NCBI RefSeq assembly: GCF_000756385.1
Contig: NZ_JNFC01000056.1
Span: forward strand, 62,001-126,000
Source of the DNA: Sphingopyxis sp. LC363
GTDB taxonomy: Bacteria > Pseudomonadota > Alphaproteobacteria > Sphingomonadales > Sphingomonadaceae
DNA: 64,000 nt
Direction: 5' to 3'
The notes beneath the pieces are model-generated. The model saw only the letters and a program-made list of their open reading frames with translations. It did not search any database and was not told the origin of the DNA. The translations under genes and the position numbers were made by a program. How positions within the stretch are numbered: the stretch's first letter is position 1; every line of letters starts with the position of its first letter. Below are positions 59,633-64,000 of the stretch, in pieces.

Positions 59633-60803
59633 GGCCGAGAATCAGCGCGTGCACATCGTGCGTGCCTTCATAGGTGTTCACCGTCTCGAGGTTCACCGCA
59701 TGGCGGATGACATGATAGTCGGCCGAAATGCCGTTGCCGCCGTGCATGTCGCGCGCGACGCGCGCGATATCGAGCGCCTTGCCGCAATTGTTGCGCTTCA
59801 AGAGGCTGATCGCATCGGGGACGAGCCGCCCTTCGTCGATCAGCCGCCCGACGCGCAGCGCCGTCTGCAAGCCCAACGCGATTTCGGTGAGCATGTTGGC
59901 GAGCTTCAGCTGGACGATCTGGTTCGCTGCGAGCGGCCGCCCGAACTGCTGGCGCTCGAGCGTGTAATTGCGCGCTGCTTCGTAGCAGAATTCGGCCGCG
60001 CCCATCGCGCCCCAGCCGATGCCGTAGCGCGCGCGGTTGAGACAGCCGAACGGCCCCTTGAGCCCCGAGACATGGGGGAGCAGCGCATCCTCGCCGACCT
60101 CGACCCCGTCCATGACGATCTCGCCCGTGACCGAGGCGCGGAGGCTCACCTTGCCCTCGATCTTGGGCGCCGACAGGCCTTTCATCCCCTTTTCGAGCAG
60201 GAAGCCGCGGATCGCGCCGTCGTGCGCTTCCGATTTCGCCCATACGACGAAGACGTCGGCGATCGGCGAATTGGTGATCCACATCTTCGCGCCCTTCAGG
60301 CGATATCCGCCCGCGATCTTTTCGGCGCGCGTGCGCATCCCGCCCGGGTCGCTGCCCGCATCGGGTTCGGTGAGGCCGAAACAGCCGACGAGCTCGCCCG
60401 CGGTCAGCCCGGGCAGAAATTTGCGCTTCTGCTCTTCGCTGCCATAGGCGTTGATCGGGTGGATCACGAGGCTGCTCTGCACCGAACAGGCCGAGCGGTA
60501 GCCCGAATCGATGCGCTCGACCTCGCGCGCGATCAGCCCGTAGCTGACATAGTTCAGCCCCGCGCCGCCATATTCGGGATCGATCGTCGCGCCGAGCAGG
60601 CCGAGCGCGCCCATTTCGGACATGATCTCGCGGTCGAACCGCTCGTCGAGGAAGGCCGAGGTCACGCGCGGCAGCAACGCATCGGTCGCATAGGACCGCG
60701 CGGTGTCGCGCACCATCCGCTCCTCGTCGCTCAGTTCGGCGTCGAGCTGGAGGGGGTCGAGCGGGTCGAGCGCTTCGATACGCTGCGGATCGGCGAGGGC
60801 CAT
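59601..60803 (-). CDS. gcdH: Glutaryl-CoA dehydrogenase
   Basis: 400 residues, normal length. The acyl-CoA dehydrogenase pattern includes [100 protein letters not shown] and [19 protein letters not shown]. The GcdH ending [20 protein letters not shown] contains the catalytic glutamate and the residues used for decarboxylation. It converts glutaryl-CoA to crotonyl-CoA and CO2 in lysine/tryptophan breakdown, delivering electrons to ETF. Confidence 0.95.
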   Translation of the reverse strand: MALADPQRIEALDPLDPLQLDAELSDEERMVRDTARSYATDALLPRVTSAFLDERFDREIMSEMGALGLLGATIDPEYGGAGLNYVSYGLIAREVERIDSGYRSACSVQSSLVIHPINAYGSEEQKRKFLPGLTAGELVGCFGLTEPDAGSDPGGMRTRAEKIAGGYRLKGAKMWITNSPIADVFVVWAKSEAHDGAIRGFLLEKGMKGLSAPKIEGKVSLRASVTGEIVMDGVEVGEDALLPHVSGLKGPFGCLNRARYGIGWGAMGAAEFCYEAARNYTLERQQFGRPLAANQIVQLKLANMLTEIALGLQTALRVGRLIDEGRLVPDAISLLKRNNCGKALDIARVARDMHGGNGISADYHVIRHAVNLETVNTYEGTHDVHALILGRAITGISAFA

Positions 60804-60844
60804 GGGTCTGCTTTCTTCAAAAAGCGACCTACGGGACCGGGTCG

Positions 60845-61753
60845 CTACGGGGTCGGTTCGGCCGTTTTACGGGCCACCGCGGCAGGCGGGCTGTCGCGCG
60901 GCTCCAATATCGCCGCGGTCTCGATCAGGTCAAGCGCGCGCCGCGCCTCGTGATAGCGCCGCGCGTCCATCAGCCACTCGCCCGCGACATCGGCGCCGGG
61001 CATCGCTTCGACCTCGGCGATCGCCTGATCGGCCTGCCCCGCCGTCAGATAGCGCCGCGCGCGATCGAGCCGTTCGGATGCGCGCGGCGATTTGGTTCCC
61101 GCCGCGCGCACGACGAACAGCTCGCCCAGTTCGCGGCGAAGCCCGGTCCACAGGCTGCCGTTTCCGTCGCCGCCCCGCCCGACGAGCTGCGGCGCGATCG
61201 CGTCGAGTTCGGTACGAAGCCGCTCGAGCGTCACCGGGTCGCGCGAGGTGTCGATGATCGTCTTGACCGCATTCGGCTGGTCGTCGCCGAAGCGCAGCCG
61301 CAGCTGCGCGTCGAGATAGCCCAACGACAGCCCGCGATCGAGCGCGCGGCGCACCGCGAAGGCGACGAGCAGCCCCTCGGCGCGCGAGGCGTTGCCCGAC
61401 GCCGATTCGGCCTGGAGCGTGATGCGCGACAGCCTTTGTTCGAGTTCGGCGACGCGCGCCGCGAGCGCATTCGCGCCGTCGACCGGCGTCACCATCAGCG
61501 GCGGCACAGCGGTGTCGCCCTTTGCCGTCCCGCCGGTCAGCAGCGGATTGGCCGCGCCCGCGGGTGCGCCCACCGCCTTGGGCGCGGGCGATATATTGCC
61601 GCCGTTCAGCCAGCGATTCACCGCCCATCCGCCGCCGACGATGCCGATGAGCAGGAGGAGGAGGGCACCGATGACGAGCGCGCGGAACGATAGCCCCTTC
61701 GCCGGGACCGCCCCGCCCGCAGACGGGGAGGTTTCGAAGCTGTCGATTGCCAT
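60845..61753 (-). CDS. Membrane-anchored helical protein beside hemDC (HemX/mitofilin-like)
   Basis: 302 residues from the ATG at 61753. One transmembrane helix (about 22-45, [20 protein letters not shown]) is followed by a low-complexity stretch, a coiled coil with [20 protein letters not shown] (about 95-115) and a helical repeat-like C-terminal domain ([40 protein letters not shown]). This layout and position after hemD recall HemX-type proteins of uncertain function. It follows hemD by 19 bases on the same strand and is probably co-transcribed. Confidence 0.7.
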   Translation of the reverse strand: MAIDSFETSPSAGGAVPAKGLSFRALVIGALLLLLIGIVGGGWAVNRWLNGGNISPAPKAVGAPAGAANPLLTGGTAKGDTAVPPLMVTPVDGANALAARVAELEQRLSRITLQAESASGNASRAEGLLVAFAVRRALDRGLSLGYLDAQLRLRFGDDQPNAVKTIIDTSRDPVTLERLRTELDAIAPQLVGRGGDGNGSLWTGLRRELGELFVVRAAGTKSPRASERLDRARRYLTAGQADQAIAEVEAMPGADVAGEWLMDARRYHEARRALDLIETAAILEPRDSPPAAVARKTAEPTP

Positions 61754-61772
61754 GTTTCTCTTTCGAACGACC

Positions 61773-62462
61773 CTATTTCGCACCCTTGTGCCACAAAGCA
61801 CGCGCCTGTGCCAATATTGCAACATCGTCGGGCCGTTGGGCAACCGCGACATCGCGCCAGCCCTCCCCCGCCGCCGCCGCCGCCGCCGGGCTGATCGCGG
61901 CGAGCGACAGATGCGCGCGCGCCGTGCCGGCCAGATCGGAAATGCGCTTCGCCGCGCGCGCCGAATGCGCGAGCAGCACCGCCGGTGCGGCGATCAACCC
62001 CGCCCATTCCGCGGACGGCGGGATGGGGTCGACGGCATAGCAGGGCAGCGCCGTGATCGCCGCGCCGCGCGCGTTGAATTCGGATCGGTCACGCCCGCAA
62101 AGCCATAATATCGTTCGAATATTTTGCGACGTCATGGCGTCAAGAAGTCGCTGCGCGTCGGCTGTGCCGGTCCGCGCCACCGTCAGACCCGCCGCTTCGG
62201 CCGCGCGCGCGGTCGCATCGCCCACGGCGTGGACGGGCAAGCCCCGGAGGCCCGCGATTTCCGGGCCCGCCAGCCGCGCGGCAAAGGCGCTGGTCAGCAG
62301 CAGCGCGTCGAAATCTTCGGCTGCGGGCGCGCGCCAGGCGATCGGGCGCGCTGCAAACAGCGGCATCGCATGCACCTCGAAACCCATCGCCCGGGCCCGC
62401 AGGGCCGTCGCGGCGTTGCCCGGCTCGGGCCGCGTGACGATCAGCGGCGGCCCATCCGTCAT
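61773..62462 (-). CDS. hemD: Uroporphyrinogen-III synthase HemD
   Basis: 229 residues from the ATG at 62462 (a much longer frame exists but the rest is antisense or overlaps hemC). HemD features are IVTRPEPGNAATALRARAMG, FDALLLTSAFAARLAGPEIA, LPVHAVGDATARAAEAAGLT, ILWLCGRDRS and ISPAAAAAAGEGW. It closes hydroxymethylbilane to uroporphyrinogen III with inversion of ring D. The family is poorly conserved, but the coupling to hemC (ATGA overlap) makes the call firm. Confidence 0.9.
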   Translation of the reverse strand: MTDGPPLIVTRPEPGNAATALRARAMGFEVHAMPLFAARPIAWRAPAAEDFDALLLTSAFAARLAGPEIAGLRGLPVHAVGDATARAAEAAGLTVARTGTADAQRLLDAMTSQNIRTILWLCGRDRSEFNARGAAITALPCYAVDPIPPSAEWAGLIAAPAVLLAHSARAAKRISDLAGTARAHLSLAAISPAAAAAAGEGWRDVAVAQRPDDVAILAQARALWHKGAK

Positions 62463-63406
62463 CGCGCGAACAGCGCCCGAACGCTGTCGGGCGCCTCGGC
62501 GAGCAGGCGGCGCGCCAGCGCAGCGGGCATATCGGGCCCCGTCACGACGATATGCCCGGCGGCATGCTCGGCGCCATCCTCCGAAAAAATCTCGGCGGCG
62601 AGGCGCAGCGCGCCATCCTCCTGCCAGAAGGCGTGCGCCGCAACAGGCGAACGGCAATCGCCGCCCACCGCCGCGAGAAAGGCGCGCTCGGCCGCAACCG
62701 CACCATGTGTCGGCGCGTAGTCGACCGCGGCGAGCAGCGCGATCGCCCCGGCATCGTCGGCGCGGCATTCGATCCCGATCGCGCCCTGCGACGCCGCCGG
62801 AAGCAGCAGCGCCGCGTCCTGCACGACCCCGACATCGTGCATCCCCAGCCGATCGAGCCCCGCCGCAGCGAGCAGCGTCGCATCGGCGTCGCCGCCCGCG
62901 ATCTTGGCAAGCCGCGTCGCGACATTGCCGCGCAGCAGCACGGTGTCGAGATCGGGACGCAGCCGCTTCACCTGCGCCGCGCGGCGCGGGCTGCTCGTGC
63001 CCAATCGGGCGCCGGGCGGCAGGTCGGCGATCGTCGTGGCCCCTATCCCCTCGCGCACCACCAGCCGGTCGCGCGGGTCGGCGCGCTCGAGCATCGCGCC
63101 GAGGAAAAAGCGCGCATCGCGCAGCGTTTCGACGTCCTTCAGCGAATGCACCGCGACGTCGATCGTCCCGGCATCGAGCGCCGCGTCGAGTTCGCGCGTC
63201 CACAGCGCCTTGCCGCCGACCTCGGCGAGCGCGCGATCCTGGATCCGGTCGCCGGTCGCGGTCATCGGCACGATGTCGAGCGCCTCGGCAGGCAGGCCAT
63301 GGCTGGCCATCAGCGCCGCCATCGCCATATGCGCCTGCGCCATCGCAAGCGGCGAGGCCCGCGTCCCGATGCGCAGCGGATGGTCGGAGGTGGGAAGGTC
63401 AATCAT
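62459..63406 (-). CDS. hemC: Porphobilinogen deaminase HemC
   Basis: 315 residues. Signatures are LRIGTRASPLAMAQAHMAMA, GDRIQDRALAEVGGKALWTR, DVAVHSLKDVET (catalytic aspartate region), LGTSSPRRAAQVKRLRPDLD, LRGNVATRLAKI and the dipyrromethane cofactor cysteine C251 in VGGDCRSPVAAHAF. It polymerises four porphobilinogens to hydroxymethylbilane. It is divergent from tsaD, as is common in alphaproteobacteria. Confidence 0.96.
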   Translation of the reverse strand: MIDLPTSDHPLRIGTRASPLAMAQAHMAMAALMASHGLPAEALDIVPMTATGDRIQDRALAEVGGKALWTRELDAALDAGTIDVAVHSLKDVETLRDARFFLGAMLERADPRDRLVVREGIGATTIADLPPGARLGTSSPRRAAQVKRLRPDLDTVLLRGNVATRLAKIAGGDADATLLAAAGLDRLGMHDVGVVQDAALLLPAASQGAIGIECRADDAGAIALLAAVDYAPTHGAVAAERAFLAAVGGDCRSPVAAHAFWQEDGALRLAAEIFSEDGAEHAAGHIVVTGPDMPAALARRLLAEAPDSVRALFAR

Positions 63407-63449
63407 GCGCCGCTGCTAAGCCCTGCGCGCCCGAAAGGGAAGAGAAGGG

Positions 63450-63636
63450 ATTCGCGCAGAGGCGCAGAGACCGCGGAGAGGATCGTTTGGGCCGAAAAGA
63501 CCCCCTTCCTCCTTCCACCTCCTGGCCGCGCCCCAACGTCGACAAAAAAGCCGCTTCGCGGCCCGCGCGAAAGCTTCGCGCCTTCGCGTGAACAAATCCC
63601 CGCCTTCTCTGCGGTCTCTGCGCCTCCGCGCGAATC
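63450..63636. repeat. Inverted repeat of the CGCAGAGGCGCAGAGAC type
   Basis: TTCGCGCAGAGGCGCAGAGA (from 63450) reappears inverted at 63607-63636 as CTCTGCGGTCTCTGCGCCTC with a GCGCGAA end. The 120-base interior is C/G-rich and without a credible gene. Between divergent hemC and tsaD, it probably sits upstream of both promoters rather than acting as a terminator. Confidence 0.65.
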
Positions 63637-63692
63637 TTCAAGGTCCTGCCGCTTGCTCCGTGGCCCGGTGCGCGCGTAAGGGGAGCAAGCAC

Positions 63693-64000
63693 ATGACCCT
63701 CATCCTTGGCCTTGAATCGAGCTGCGACGAAACCGCGGCGGCGCTCGTCGACAGCGAGCGGCGCATTTTGGCGCAGCGCGTCGCGGGGCAGGAAGCCGAG
63801 CATAGCCCCTATGGCGGCGTCGTCCCCGAGATCGCGGCGCGCGCGCATGTCGACCGGCTCGCACCGATCGTCGAGAGCGTGCTTGCCGACGCCGGAGTGT
63901 CGCTCGCCGACATCGACGCGATCGCCGCGACCGCCGGACCGGGGCTGATCGGCGGGGTGATGGTCGGGCTCGTCACCGGCAAGGCGCTCGCGCACGCCGC
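63693..64000 (+). CDS. tsaD: tRNA threonylcarbamoyladenosine transferase TsaD, N-terminal part
   Basis: About 102 residues before the window ends. The ATG at 63693 follows AAGGGGAGCAAG. Kae1/TsaD motifs are [40 protein letters not shown] (metal-binding histidine region) and [20 protein letters not shown]. TsaD transfers threonylcarbamoyl to A37 of ANN-decoding tRNAs with TsaB and TsaE. The gene continues beyond base 64000. Confidence 0.96.
   Translation, partial: MTLILGLESSCDETAAALVDSERRILAQRVAGQEAEHSPYGGVVPEIAARAHVDRLAPIVESVLADAGVSLADIDAIAATAGPGLIGGVMVGLVTGKALAHA

Noticed and set aside
62463..63203. Long N-terminal extension of hemD
   Set aside because: It overlaps hemC out of frame; the ATG at 62462 gives a normal-length HemD with its first motif at residue 8.

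Overview
The window looks like a chromosomal segment of a Sphingopyxis-type alphaproteobacterium (Sphingomonadales). GC is high throughout. The ectoine hydroxylase has its iron ligands at H144, D146 and H245, the positions I recall for the Sphingopyxis alaskensis enzyme. There are three TonB-dependent receptors, and intergenic gaps carry several families of long inverted repeats typical of sphingomonads. All identifications come from reading translated sequence; no database search was run.

Layout. (1) 0-4.2 kb, flagellar export and regulation: flgM end, flgN-like, a sigma-54 promoter, flagellar lytic transglycosylase, flhA, fliA. (2) 4.2-6.1 kb: MarR-type regulator, small membrane protein, unknown protein, LuxR-type HTH protein with a C-terminal membrane anchor. 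(3) 6.2-15.0 kb: a uronate-polysaccharide utilisation locus with GntR regulator, mannonate dehydratase, GH105 hydrolase, TonB receptor and two alginate-lyase-fold proteins; shared palindromes precede its transcription units. (4) 15.1-19.4 kb: methylsuccinyl-CoA dehydrogenase-like, thiolase and 2-methylfumaryl-CoA isomerase-like genes, separated by palindromic repeats. (5) 19.6-27.6 kb: ectR-like regulator divergent from ectABCD-ask followed by two MFS transporters (osmoprotection). (6) 27.65-35.45 kb: LacI regulator, TonB receptor and GH3 glucosidase, bracketed by two halves of a tRNA-Arg gene, with an intact tRNA-Arg(CCG) and an integrase-like remnant at the right end; a probable old island.

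(7) 35.6-40.5 kb: YeiH-type transporter, zinc-ribbon/DUF3426 protein, ftsE-ftsX-DUF218-plsC. (8) 40.6-44.9 kb: tyrA, hisC; metX-GNAT-metW. (9) 45-57.3 kb: regulators paired with targets across palindromic operators (TetR/TonB receptor, ArsR/SRPBCC, MarR/DsbA-like plus EmrAB-type efflux), an M2 peptidase, an alpha/beta hydrolase and a PilZ-HTH fusion. (10) 57.6-64 kb: DUF4336 protein, class III CoA-transferase with glutaryl-CoA dehydrogenase, HemX-like protein, hemD-hemC, start of tsaD.

The themes are nutrient import through TonB receptors tied to local regulators, osmoprotection, and housekeeping. Palindromic repeats fill most convergent or intercistronic gaps and probably act as transcript ends. 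The points most worth following are the dual GntR/LacI operator logic of the uronate locus, the split-tRNA island, and the Mcd/Mct-like pair that suggests an unusual C5 dicarboxyl-CoA route.
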